Of a DNA stretch of 64,000 nucleotides, positions 1 to 7,672 are shown piece by piece; the stretch's first letter is position 1, and every line of letters starts with the position of its first letter. The position numbers and the translations under genes were made by a program. The stretch lies in the NCBI GenBank assembly GCA_004553545.1, contig SFLD01000003.1:11686-75685 (forward strand), written 5' to 3'. The notes under the pieces are model-generated. The model was not told the DNA's origin and did no database searches. It saw only the letters and a list, made by a program, of their open reading frames with translations. Origin of the DNA: Clostridiales bacterium (lineage in GTDB: Bacteria > Bacillota > Clostridia > Oscillospirales > Oscillospiraceae).

Positions 1-587
1 GGTTCCGCCTGCTGTTGCTGGCGTTCTTTTTCGTCTGCGGCGTCCTTTTGGGACAGGCACTCTCCGCCCGCGGGGCGGAGGGCACCGCCGGGGAGCTGAG
101 AGAGTACCTGGAAGGGTACCTTTCCCTCCCGGAGGAGAAGGGATTTTGGGAGACCCTTCCCTCGTCCCTGTTCCTGTACTTCCGCTACCCGTTGCTGGCG
201 TTCCTGCTGGGGTATCTGGGGGCGGGAGTGGCGCTGCTGCCCCTGAGTGCCGCTGCCTTCGGCTTTTCCCTGTCCTTCTCCGTCTGCTGCTTCACGGCGG
301 CCTTCGGCGGGGCGGGAGCGCTGCTGGCCATGGCGGTCTTCGGGATCCGGAGCCTTGCCTCCGTGCCCAGTTTCTTTCTTTTGGCGGTCCCGGCGCTGCG
401 TTCTGCCGCGCTGCGGTCCCCGCTTCCCTTTGGGAGAGGGAAGCGGGTGGCGTCCGCCGGAAACGATACCGGCCGGTGGAAGAGGCTCTGCGCCGTTTCC
501 GCGGCGCTTCTGGCGGCGCTCCTGCTGGAGTCCGCCCTCTCCTCCGGGCTGCTGCGCCTGGTGTGGGAGCATTTTATCGCAGCATAA
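1..587 (+). CDS. SpoIIM-like integral membrane protein, 5' end missing
   Basis: The reading frame is open to the left edge, so the true start lies outside the window; the TTG at 15 looks internal. At least 190 residues are visible. They are strongly hydrophobic, with several membrane segments separated by short polar loops and a basic loop (GRGKRVASAGNDTGRWKR) before the last segment. The gene stops 20 bases before xerD. In Bacillus and many Clostridia the stage II sporulation protein M gene lies beside a xerD gene, and SpoIIM works with SpoIID and SpoIIP in forespore engulfment. The membrane pattern and this neighbour are the only support; no catalytic motif is expected. It could be another DUF95-type membrane protein. 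Confidence 0.5.
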   Translation, partial: FRLLLLAFFFVCGVLLGQALSARGAEGTAGELREYLEGYLSLPEEKGFWETLPSSLFLYFRYPLLAFLLGYLGAGVALLPLSAAAFGFSLSFSVCCFTAAFGGAGALLAMAVFGIRSLASVPSFFLLAVPALRSAALRSPLPFGRGKRVASAGNDTGRWKRLCAVSAALLAALLLESALSSGLLRLVWEHFIAA

Positions 588-607
588 GAGAGAGGATGGG
601 GAAGCGC

Positions 608-1486
608 ATGGACGATATCACACGGTTCAGCCAGTATCTTACGGAGGAGAAGCACGCCTCCGCCAACACCGTCAGCGCCTATCTCCGGGATATCCACCAG
701 CTGTGGGAATACCTGCGGGAGCACGGAATCGACCTTCGCCATGCGGACAGCATGGCCCTGCAGGGCTACGTGGGCTATATGCTGAGCCGGGGGAAGTCCG
801 CCGCTTCTGTGACCCGCTTCCTGGCCTCCTCCAAGTCCTTCTATAATTTCCTCCTCTCGCAGGGGGATGTGAAGACCAACCCCGCCCGGGGCGTCACCGC
901 CGCCAAGGCGGAGCGGAAGTACCCGGAGATCCTGACAAATCAGGAGGTGGAGCTCTTCCTGGAGCAGCCCCAGTGTGTGGACCCCAAGGGCTTCCGGGAC
1001 CACGCCATGCTGGAGGTCCTCTACGCCACCGGTATCCGGGTCTCGGAGCTGACGGCGCTGGATCTGGAGGATGTGAACCTGGCGGCCGGTTTCCTCCGCT
1101 GTGAGAACCGGGGCCGGGAGCGGATCATCCCCATGTACCACACCGCCGTCAAGGCCCTGCAGGAGTACATCCGGGACGTCCGGCCCCAGATCGTCATGGA
1201 TCCGGAGGAGCAGGCCCTCTTTGTCAACATGAACGGCGAGCGCATGAGCCGCCAGGGCTTCTGGAAGATCATCAAGCACTATCAGGAGACTGCCGGCATC
1301 GAGAAGGATATCACCCCCCACACCCTGCGCCACTCCTTCGCCGTCCATCTGCTGGAAAACGGTGCGGACCTTCGCTCCATCCAGGAGATGCTGGGTCACG
1401 CGGACATCTCCTCCACCCAGGTCTACACCCATGTGGTGAAGAACAACCTGAAGGACGTTTATCGCAAGGCCCACCCCAGAGCGTGA
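608..1486 (+). CDS. xerD: Tyrosine recombinase XerD
   Basis: Site-specific recombinase that would resolve chromosome dimers at dif together with a XerC partner. The protein is about 292 residues, the usual length. The N-terminal SAM-like core-binding domain (FSQYLTEEKHASANTVSAYL) is followed by the catalytic domain with the first Arg in TGIRVSEL, the HxxR box in TPHTLRHSFAVHL, and the LGHADISSTQVYTH block carrying the last His and the Tyr nucleophile. ATG 608 (MDDITRF) is chosen because the purine-rich AGAGAGG lies at a workable distance. ATG 596 in the same frame is possible, but its ribosome binding site would abut the start codon. A strong hairpin terminator follows the stop. Confidence 0.9.
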   Translation: MDDITRFSQYLTEEKHASANTVSAYLRDIHQLWEYLREHGIDLRHADSMALQGYVGYMLSRGKSAASVTRFLASSKSFYNFLLSQGDVKTNPARGVTAAKAERKYPEILTNQEVELFLEQPQCVDPKGFRDHAMLEVLYATGIRVSELTALDLEDVNLAAGFLRCENRGRERIIPMYHTAVKALQEYIRDVRPQIVMDPEEQALFVNMNGERMSRQGFWKIIKHYQETAGIEKDITPHTLRHSFAVHLLENGADLRSIQEMLGHADISSTQVYTHVVKNNLKDVYRKAHPRA

Positions 1487-1489
1487 TTA

Positions 1490-1522
1490 GAAAGCAGGAG
1501 CCCCCTGGGCTCCTGCTTTTTT
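1490..1522 (+). terminator. Rho-independent terminator after xerD
   Basis: GCAGGAGCCC pairs with GGGCTCCTGC across a very short loop and is followed by a run of six T. Confidence 0.9.
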
Positions 1523-1601
1523 CCTGCATTTTAAAAATTTTTCCTCTGCCGCAATGGAAATCCCCCGCCGGAAACTCTAAGAGGTGAAAGGAGGCGATGG
1601 C

Positions 1602-2075
1602 ATGGATCGGGAGGAATTCGCGCTCCGGGTGAGCGCAAGGCGAAACCAGCTCTACCGGACGGCGTATCTGTACCTGGGCCGGGAGGCCGACGCCCTGGAA
1701 GCCGTGGACGAGGCGGTCTATCAGGCCCTCCGGCACCTGCGCCAGCTCCGGGAGGAGCAGTATTTTGAGACCTGGCTCACGCGCATCCTGCTGAACGAGT
1801 GCCACCGGGAGCTCCGGCGGCGCAAGCGCCTGGCGGGGGAGGAAGCCCTGCCGGAGAGCGCCGGGCCGGACGCCTATGACGGCCTGCCCCTGCGGGAAGC
1901 CGTCTCCCGCCTGCCGGAGGAGCTTCGCCAGGTGGTGATCCTCCGCTTCTTCGCAGACAGGACGCTTGCGGAGACGGCGGAGTGCCTGGGATTGCCGGTG
2001 GGGACCGTCTCCACCCGGCAGCGAAAGGCCCTGGAATTGCTGCGATTGGAGCTGGGAGAGGAGGAGAGAGCATGA
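1602..2075 (+). CDS. ECF-type RNA polymerase sigma factor
   Basis: Small sigma-70 family protein of about 157 residues. Region 2 is at YRTAYLYLGREADALEAVDEAVYQALRHL and ETWLTRILLNECHRELRRRKR. Region 4 helix-turn-helix is at LPEELRQVVILRFFADRTLAETAECLGLPVGTVSTRQRKALELL. ATG 1602 is chosen because AAAGGAGG ends 7 bases upstream; an in-frame TTG at 1584 would overlap that site. The stop overlaps the ATG of the next gene by four bases, a layout typical of an ECF sigma factor with its membrane-bound partner. The signal sensed cannot be read from the sequence. Confidence 0.88.
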   Translation: MDREEFALRVSARRNQLYRTAYLYLGREADALEAVDEAVYQALRHLRQLREEQYFETWLTRILLNECHRELRRRKRLAGEEALPESAGPDAYDGLPLREAVSRLPEELRQVVILRFFADRTLAETAECLGLPVGTVSTRQRKALELLRLELGEEERA

Positions 2076-3367
2076 CGAGAATGGAGGAATACCAGGCCTT
2101 GCGGCAAGCGCTGGAGACGGTGCCGGAGGCCATGGAGACCGTTGCGGAACGAGCGCTGGCAAGGGAAAAGACTTGCCGGAAGAAAAAGCGTGTCTGGGGC
2201 ATTCCCGTGGGGAGCCTCGCCGCCTGCTTTGCCCTCTTCCTGCTGCTGGTGAACTGCTTTCCCCCCTTTGCCGCCGCCTGTGAGGGCCTGCCGGTGCTGG
2301 GAGAGCTGGCGGAAGCCCTGCGGTTTGATAAGTCCCTCCGCCGCGCGGTGGAAAATGAGTACGTCCAGCCCCTGGGCCTCAGCCAGACGGCGAACGGCAT
2401 CACCGCCCGGATGGAGTACCTCATCGTGGACCAGAAGAGCGTCAACCTTTTCTTCAGCTTCCACTCGGAGGATGGCTGCCCTCTTCGTGCGCGGTACAGT
2501 ACGGACACCACGGACTGCATCAGCCTGATGAATGGGATCGACCTGCAAAAGAATGACGAACTGCAGCAGATCACCCTGATGTCAGTGGGGGATACCCTGC
2601 CGGATACCTTGGAGCTGACCCTTTTTGCCTACCGGGATGCCATCGGCAGCGGGGAAGAGAGCGAGCCGGCAGCGGAGTTCCATTTCACCATCGAGTACGA
2701 TCCAAGCTTTACCGCGAAGGGTGAGACCATTCCGGTGGGGGCGTCCTTTACCCTGGACGGACAGACCTTGCTCCTGGACCGGGCGGAGATCTATCCCACC
2801 CATATGCGTCTCATTCTGCGGGAGGCGGCGGAAAACACGGCGAACCTCCGCTCTCTGGATTTCTGCCTGACGGATGACCAGGGCGGCACCTATGAAGCCG
2901 GTGCCGGTTCGGTGGTCAGCATGGGAACGGGGGAGAACGAAAACTGCTATCTGCTGGAGAGTCCCTGGTTCCAGGATGGAAAGCACTTTACCCTGCATAT
3001 CCGGGGCGCACAGTTTCTGACCAAGGGCAAGGAGTGGGTGAGAGTGGACCTCCAGGCCAAGACCATTGAGGGCTTGCCGGATGGCGCGGCGCTGGACGAG
3101 ATCCGGCTTTATGACGATACCTGGCAGGTCAGCGTCCGGACCGACAGCATGCCGAAAGGGACCGCCAGGCGCGCGTCGCTCTTTGGCAGTGAGTACCACA
3201 ATGAGGACGGTACGATCCAGGGTTATACCGGCCGTGGCTACTCCGGCGGGGACGGCGGCTGGGAGTATGTGACCCTGGAAGACTATCCGGAGAACGTGGT
3301 TTATCTGAAACTGAGCCATGACCGCACGGTCCTTCTGCCCCAGTCCCTGGACATCCCCATCAACTGA
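2072..3367 (+). CDS. DUF4179-type membrane protein, likely partner (anti-sigma) of the ECF factor
   Basis: About 431 residues. A short cytoplasmic N-terminus with a basic stretch (KTCRKKKR) is followed by one membrane segment (SLAACFALFLLLVNCFPPF) and a long extracytoplasmic region rich in beta-strand-like sequence. This is the layout of DUF4179 proteins, usually encoded just after an ECF sigma factor. The ATGA overlap with the upstream gene implies coupled translation. Holding the sigma factor at the membrane is inferred from gene order; no anti-sigma motif is evident. The C-terminal region (residues about 220-430) looks like an exported sensor or binding domain of unknown ligand. Confidence 0.75.
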   Translation: MTRMEEYQALRQALETVPEAMETVAERALAREKTCRKKKRVWGIPVGSLAACFALFLLLVNCFPPFAAACEGLPVLGELAEALRFDKSLRRAVENEYVQPLGLSQTANGITARMEYLIVDQKSVNLFFSFHSEDGCPLRARYSTDTTDCISLMNGIDLQKNDELQQITLMSVGDTLPDTLELTLFAYRDAIGSGEESEPAAEFHFTIEYDPSFTAKGETIPVGASFTLDGQTLLLDRAEIYPTHMRLILREAAENTANLRSLDFCLTDDQGGTYEAGAGSVVSMGTGENENCYLLESPWFQDGKHFTLHIRGAQFLTKGKEWVRVDLQAKTIEGLPDGAALDEIRLYDDTWQVSVRTDSMPKGTARRASLFGSEYHNEDGTIQGYTGRGYSGGDGGWEYVTLEDYPENVVYLKLSHDRTVLLPQSLDIPIN

Positions 3368-3371
3368 CCCC

Positions 3372-3400
3372 TTGCACAATGGCGGAAAGCGTGCTATCCT
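3372..3400 (+). promoter_or_regulatory. Candidate promoter for the PNPOx-fold gene
   Basis: TTGCAC (3372-3377) and TATCCT (3395-3400) are separated by 17 bases. They lie just after the DUF4179 stop and upstream of the next gene. Confidence 0.5.
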
Positions 3401-3446
3401 GCCGGTAAGAAACAACGCCTGCGGGCGGGAAAAAGGAGGAGCGCGT

Positions 3447-3926
3447 ATGCGTCCCATGCGGAGAGCGGAACGGGAAGTGACGGAGGAGACCCACATCCGA
3501 GAGATCCTGGAGGGCTGCGAGACCCTGCGCCTGGGTCTCTGGGACGGGGAGGAGGTCTACGTGGTCCCCGTCAGCTATGGCTATCTCTATGAGGAGGGCC
3601 GCTGCACCCTCTATTTCCACGACAGCGCCCAGGGCCGCAAGGCGGAAGTCCTGGCACGGGGCGGAAACGTGGGCTTTGAGCTGGATCGCGGCGCGGAACT
3701 GGTACCGGCGGAGGTGGCCTGCGGCCACTCCACCCGCTATCAGAGCATCGTTGGCAGCGGCGAGGCCCAGCGCCTGGTGGACCCGGAGGAGAAGCGCCTG
3801 GCCCTGCGGCAGATCATGCGGCACTACACGGGCCGGGAGAACTGGGACTTCCCGGATGCCGCCCTGGAAAAGACCGCCGTCTGGGCCCTTCGTGCCCACT
3901 GGTTTACCGCCAAGGAGCGGGGATGA
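3447..3926 (+). CDS. Pyridoxamine 5'-phosphate oxidase-fold (NimA-like) flavin-binding protein
   Basis: About 159 residues with the split-barrel flavin-binding pattern: EILEGCETLRLGLWDGEEVYVVPVSYGYLYEEG, then LYFHDSAQGRKAEVLARGGNVGFELD, then YQSIVGSGEAQRLVDPEEK. This is typical of the small NimA/PNPOx-like proteins of anaerobes, some of which reduce nitroimidazoles. The start is ATG 3447, preceded by AAAAGGAGGA at good spacing; the frame is open further upstream but without a binding site. The gene is monocistronic, with its own promoter candidate and a terminator. The substrate is not predictable. Confidence 0.78.
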   Translation: MRPMRRAEREVTEETHIREILEGCETLRLGLWDGEEVYVVPVSYGYLYEEGRCTLYFHDSAQGRKAEVLARGGNVGFELDRGAELVPAEVACGHSTRYQSIVGSGEAQRLVDPEEKRLALRQIMRHYTGRENWDFPDAALEKTAVWALRAHWFTAKERG

Positions 3927-3936
3927 ATGGAATACC

Positions 3937-3971
3937 GGGGCCGCCCTTTGCGGGCGGCCCCTTCCGTTTTG
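3937..3971 (+). terminator. Terminator after the PNPOx-fold gene
   Basis: GGGGCCGCCC pairs with GGGCGGCCCC around a TTTGC loop and is followed by a short T-rich tail (TTCCGTTTT). Confidence 0.75.
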
Positions 3972-4001
3972 CCGCAAAAATGGCGGCCCCGTGTTTTCCT
4001 G

Positions 4002-4030
4002 TTGCGCTTGGGATCGGGATTTGCTATAAT
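4002..4030 (+). promoter_or_regulatory. Promoter for the ruv gene run
   Basis: TTGCGC (4002-4007) and a perfect TATAAT (4025-4030) with 17-base spacing lie 60 bases before ruvC. Confidence 0.75.
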
Positions 4031-4089
4031 AAATAGAACTGCTGTTCCGGGTCCCCGGGGCGGCACAGAAAAGAGGGGAGGGGAACGGC

Positions 4090-4599
4090 TTGCGGATCCT
4101 GGGCATTGACCCCGGCTACGCCACCATCGGCTTCGGTCTTATCGAGGCAGAGCGCTGGAACGCCCGGATGCTGAGCTATGGGGCCATCACCACCCCGGCG
4201 GGCCTGCCCCTGTCCCGGCGGCTCTACCAGATCAGCCGGGATGCCGAGGAGCTCATCGGCAAGCTCCAGCCCGATGCCATCTCCATTGAGGAGCTCTTCT
4301 TCAACACCAACATCACCACCGGCATCGCCGTGGCCCACGCCCGGGGCGTCCTGCTCTGCGCGGCGGAGAAGTGCGGCGTACCGCTCTTTGAGTATACCCC
4401 GGGCCAGGTGAAGCTTGCCGTCACGGGGTACGGCAAGGCGGAGAAGCGCCAGGTGATGGACATGACCAAGCGGTTGCTGCATCTTGCGGCGCTGCCCCGT
4501 CCGGACGATGCGGCGGATGCCCTGGCCCTGGCATTGTGCCACGCAAGGAGTTCTACTTCGCAGCTCCCGCAAACCAAGCCGGAACGGGAGACGATCTGA
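4090..4599 (+). CDS. ruvC: Holliday junction resolvase RuvC
   Basis: Endonuclease that cuts Holliday junctions as part of RuvABC. It is about 169 residues, near the usual length. Acidic catalytic residues are visible in LRILGIDPGYATIGFG (first Asp), SIEELFFNTNITTG (Glu) and RPDDAADALALALCHA (C-terminal Asps). Translation starts at TTG 4090, preceded by GGGGAGGGG; no better ATG is near. ruvA follows 33 bases later, and ruvB lies four genes downstream, so the ruv set is interrupted by two small genes. Confidence 0.93.
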   Translation: MRILGIDPGYATIGFGLIEAERWNARMLSYGAITTPAGLPLSRRLYQISRDAEELIGKLQPDAISIEELFFNTNITTGIAVAHARGVLLCAAEKCGVPLFEYTPGQVKLAVTGYGKAEKRQVMDMTKRLLHLAALPRPDDAADALALALCHARSSTSQLPQTKPERETI

Positions 4600-4632
4600 G
4601 AAAAAACGGCGAAAACGCCGGGGGAGGGACCG

Positions 4633-5238
4633 ATGTTTTACTATCTGGACGGCACTGTGGCGGAGATCCTGCCGGGTCTTGCCGTCATCGACTGCGGCGG
4701 CGTGGGCTACGCCTGCCTTACCACCAACCACACCCTCTCCCAGCTCCGAAAAGGGGAGCGGAGCAAGCTCTACACCTACCTCAACGTGGGCGAGAGCGTC
4801 TTCGACCTCTACGGTTTCGCTTCCTCCAAGGAGCTGGAGAGCTTCCGGATGCTGCTGGGGGTCTCCGGCGTGGGACCCAAGGCGGCCCTCGCCATCCTCT
4901 CCGCCTGCACGCCGGAGGCGCTGGCTCTGGCGGTGGTCTCCGGGGATGAAAAGGCCCTCACCGCCGCTCCTGGTGTGGGAAAGAAGATCGCCCAGCGCAT
5001 CATCCTGGAGCTGAAGGACAAGCTGGCCCGGGAAAGCGCTGCCACAGGGCTGGATTTCTCCGGCGGAAATGCTGGCAAGGTATCTGCCTTCACATCCAAG
5101 GCGGGAGAAGCTGCTGCGGCCCTGGCCGTCCTTGGCTACTCCTCCCAGGAGGCCGCTGCCGCCCTGAAGGGGTTGGATACGGATGCCCTCTCCCTGGAGG
5201 AGCTGATCCGCCAGGCCCTGAAGCGCATGGCAAGATAA
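4633..5238 (+). CDS. ruvA: Holliday junction branch-migration protein RuvA
   Basis: DNA-binding subunit that holds the four-way junction while RuvB pumps DNA. It is about 201 residues. An N-terminal OB-fold (MFYYLDGTVAEILPGLAVIDCGGVGYAC) is followed by the paired helix-hairpin-helix motifs (LLGVSGVGPKAALAILSA and LTAAPGVGKKIAQRIILELKDKL). The C-terminal domain III that contacts RuvB is at about residues 155-200. The ribosome binding site GGGGGAGGG precedes ATG 4633. Confidence 0.95.
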   Translation: MFYYLDGTVAEILPGLAVIDCGGVGYACLTTNHTLSQLRKGERSKLYTYLNVGESVFDLYGFASSKELESFRMLLGVSGVGPKAALAILSACTPEALALAVVSGDEKALTAAPGVGKKIAQRIILELKDKLARESAATGLDFSGGNAGKVSAFTSKAGEAAAALAVLGYSSQEAAAALKGLDTDALSLEELIRQALKRMAR

Positions 5239-5312
5239 GAGGACCTTTTGATTCCGCGTTGCAGTCTGGAACGGTCTCCCGCGCTTGGCGCGGGAGGGAA
5301 AGGAGCGAAAGC

Positions 5313-5645
5313 GTGGCAAAGTATGAGCGGGAGTTTCGCGGCGATTTCGACGCGGCCTTGGAAAAGATCCACGATGCTGTGATGAACGGAAGCTACTCGG
5401 CAAGCTATGAGGATGGCAGCGACTGTGTGAGCGGCGGTTTCCGCTGCGCCGTCCGGGTCTATGAGCGCTACAGCGCCATGGGCGGCAACCGGGTCAGTCT
5501 CAGTGTGACCCTGGCCGGGAGCGGGGAGACGCTCTTTGTTTCTGCCATCACCTCCGGCGGCAGCCAGGCAATGTTCCTTAAGGTAAATACCTGGGGCGAG
5601 AGTGCCTTCCTGGACTCCGTCCGGTCTGCGCTGGACGCGCTGTGA
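5313..5645 (+). CDS. DUF6054-like small soluble protein in the ruv run
   Basis: About 110 residues starting at GTG 5313 with GGGAAAGGAG upstream. An in-frame ATG at 5259 lacks a binding site and would add a low-complexity N-terminus. The sequence has alternating beta-strand character, with the blocks CAVRVYERYSAMGGNRVSLSVTL and LFVSAITSGGSQAMF. These match my recollection of the DUF6054 family of Clostridia, which has no assigned function. There is no signal peptide or membrane segment. Lying between ruvA and ruvB suggests co-transcription, not a role in recombination. Confidence 0.65.
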   Translation: MAKYEREFRGDFDAALEKIHDAVMNGSYSASYEDGSDCVSGGFRCAVRVYERYSAMGGNRVSLSVTLAGSGETLFVSAITSGGSQAMFLKVNTWGESAFLDSVRSALDAL

Positions 5646-5655
5646 AAGGATACCG

Positions 5656-5814
5656 ATGAAGGAAAACACCAAGAAAGTTACAAAAAGTGGCATCACCTTC
5701 GGCAGCTGCCTTGCCATGGTGATCTCGTTTACCACCTGGCATTCCGTGGGATGGGCCATCATCCACGGCCTTTTGAGCTGGGTCTATGTGATCTACTACA
5801 TCCTTCGCTACTGA
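5656..5814 (+). CDS. Small hydrophobic protein, possible membrane protein
   Basis: A 52-residue product from ATG 5656, with GAAAGGA just upstream. A basic N-terminus (KENTKKVTKSG) is followed by one long or two short hydrophobic stretches (ITFGSCLAMVISFTTWHSVG, WAIIHGLLSWVYVIYYILRY). It lies 10 bases after the DUF6054-like gene and 12 bases before ruvB, so it is probably translated from the same message. The family is not recognised and no function is assigned. Confidence 0.65.
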   Translation: MKENTKKVTKSGITFGSCLAMVISFTTWHSVGWAIIHGLLSWVYVIYYILRY

Positions 5815-5826
5815 GGAGGGAAGCCC

Positions 5827-6882
5827 ATGAGCATTGATTTCGGGAATGACATCTATGAGGATCCCATCGTGGCAAAGACCTTCCTGGCGGAGGATGCCCA
5901 GGAATCCTCCCTCCGGCCCAAGACCCTTGCGGAGTACATCGGCCAGGAGCGGGCACGGGAACAGCTCTCCATCTTCATCCAGGCGGCCAAGGGGCGGAAC
6001 GAGTCCCTGGACCACGTTTTGCTCCACGGCCCCCCCGGCCTCGGCAAAACGACCCTCGCCGGGATCATTGCCCAGGAGATGGGGGCCGGCATCCGCATCA
6101 CCTCCGGTCCCGCCATCGAGAAGCCCGGCGACCTGGCGGCCCTCCTCACCAATCTCAATGAGGGGGACATCCTCTTCGTGGATGAGATCCACCGCCTGAA
6201 CCGCTCTGTGGAGGAGATCCTGTACCCTGCCATGGAGGATTACGCCCTGGACATCATCGTGGGGAAGGGTCCCAGCGCCAACTCCATCCGCCTGGACCTG
6301 CCCCATTTCACCCTCATCGGCGCCACCACCCGGGCGGGGCAGCTCTCCGCGCCGCTGCGGGACCGCTTCGGTGTGACACTGCGGCTGGAGCTCTACACCC
6401 CGGAGGAGCTGGCCCGGATCGTCACCCGCTCGGCGGGCATCCTGCGGGTGGACATCGAGCCGGACGGGGCTTATGAGATCGCACGGCGGAGCCGGGGCAC
6501 GCCCCGTATCGCCAACCGTATGCTCCGGCGGGTGCGGGATTACGCTCAGGTGAAGGCCGACGGCGTCATCACGGCGGAGGTGGCCGACCAGGCCCTCTGC
6601 GCCCTGGAGATCGACCATCTGGGCCTGGACCCCGTGGACCGGCGGATGCTCTCTGCCATCATGGATCACTACCGGGGCGGCCCCGTGGGCCTGGAGACCC
6701 TGGCCGCCACCATCGGAGAGGAATCCGTCACGCTGGAGGATGTTTACGAACCCTACCTCATGCAGTTGGGCTTCCTGACCCGGACGCCCCGGGGCCGCTG
6801 CGTCACGGAGCGGGCCTATCAGCACCTGCACCGCCCGGTGCCCGGCGGCACCGCCAGCCCCATGGAGCAATTGAGCCTCTGA
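5827..6882 (+). CDS. ruvB: Holliday junction branch-migration ATPase RuvB
   Basis: AAA+ motor of RuvAB. It is 351 residues, within the usual length. Visible motifs are Walker [13 protein letters not shown], Walker [11 protein letters not shown], sensor 1 [10 protein letters not shown] with the following PLRDRFG arginine finger region, and the C-terminal winged-helix DNA-binding domain ([24 protein letters not shown]). The start ATG 5827 follows GGAGGGAAGCCC. Its last base is shared with the first base of the next gene. Confidence 0.96.
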   Translation: MSIDFGNDIYEDPIVAKTFLAEDAQESSLRPKTLAEYIGQERAREQLSIFIQAAKGRNESLDHVLLHGPPGLGKTTLAGIIAQEMGAGIRITSGPAIEKPGDLAALLTNLNEGDILFVDEIHRLNRSVEEILYPAMEDYALDIIVGKGPSANSIRLDLPHFTLIGATTRAGQLSAPLRDRFGVTLRLELYTPEELARIVTRSAGILRVDIEPDGAYEIARRSRGTPRIANRMLRRVRDYAQVKADGVITAEVADQALCALEIDHLGLDPVDRRMLSAIMDHYRGGPVGLETLAATIGEESVTLEDVYEPYLMQLGFLTRTPRGRCVTERAYQHLHRPVPGGTASPMEQLSL

Positions 6883-7622
6883 TGGAGTATTTGAGCGGCG
6901 TGAAGCTCCAGCGGGAGCTGCCGGAGGGGAGCTACCTCAAAGACCTTCCCCCGGTCCGGTATCTGACAGAGGGAAACGAGCTGCGCTTCGACCGGCCGGT
7001 AACGTTTCTGGTAGGGGAGAACGGCAGCGGGAAGTCCACGCTTCTGGAGGCCATCGCCGTGGCCTGCGGCTTCAATCCGGAGGGCGGCACCCGGAATTTC
7101 CGCTTCGCCACCCGGGAGACCCACTCGGAGCTGGGGGAGTACCTGACCCCCATTCGGAAGGGCTATCCCAGGGACGGCTTCTTTCTTCGGGCGGAGAGCT
7201 TCTATAATGTCGCCAGCAGCATCGACGAGATGGACGAGGGCGGCATCCTGGGGCCCAGGGTCATCGACAGCTACGGCGGCGTGTCCCTGCACCGGCAGTC
7301 CCACGGGGAGAGCTTCCTGGCCCTGGTGAAAAACCGTTTCGGCGGGGAAGGGCTCTACCTTCTGGATGAGCCGGAGGCGGCACTGTCCCCCTCCCGGCTT
7401 TTGACGCTTCTTTGTGAGATGCGGCGGCTGGTGGAGCGCGATTCCCAGTTCCTCATCGCCACCCATTCCCCCATCCTCATGGCCTATCCCGGTGCCCGGC
7501 TCTACCAGATGGGGGAGACAGGCGTCCACGCCGTGGACTATCGGGAGACGGAGCACTACCAACTGACCAAGCGCTTTCTGGAGGACCCGGAGCGGATGCT
7601 GCATTATCTGCTGATGGGCTGA
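6882..7622 (+). CDS. AAA/ABC-type ATPase of unknown role
   Basis: A 246-residue single-domain ATPase. Walker A is GENGSGKSTLLEAIA, the signature-like motif is SHGES in QSHGESFLALV, Walker B is GLYLLDEPEAALSP, and the H-loop is IATHSPILMAYPGA. The architecture is that of the RecF/SMC-like nucleotide-binding proteins often annotated only as AAA family ATPase. ATG 6882 overlaps the ruvB stop by one base (TGATGG), so translation is probably coupled. There is no membrane partner nearby, so a transporter role is unlikely. Confidence 0.8.
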   Translation: MEYLSGVKLQRELPEGSYLKDLPPVRYLTEGNELRFDRPVTFLVGENGSGKSTLLEAIAVACGFNPEGGTRNFRFATRETHSELGEYLTPIRKGYPRDGFFLRAESFYNVASSIDEMDEGGILGPRVIDSYGGVSLHRQSHGESFLALVKNRFGGEGLYLLDEPEAALSPSRLLTLLCEMRRLVERDSQFLIATHSPILMAYPGARLYQMGETGVHAVDYRETEHYQLTKRFLEDPERMLHYLLMG

Positions 7623-7672
7623 ATATCCATACTGTAAAGGTAAAATACGCAACAGAAGGGAACGGACACGAT

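Noticed and set aside
185..1474. Long frame antisense to xerD
   Set aside because: Shadow of a GC-rich gene; xerD has all its catalytic motifs.
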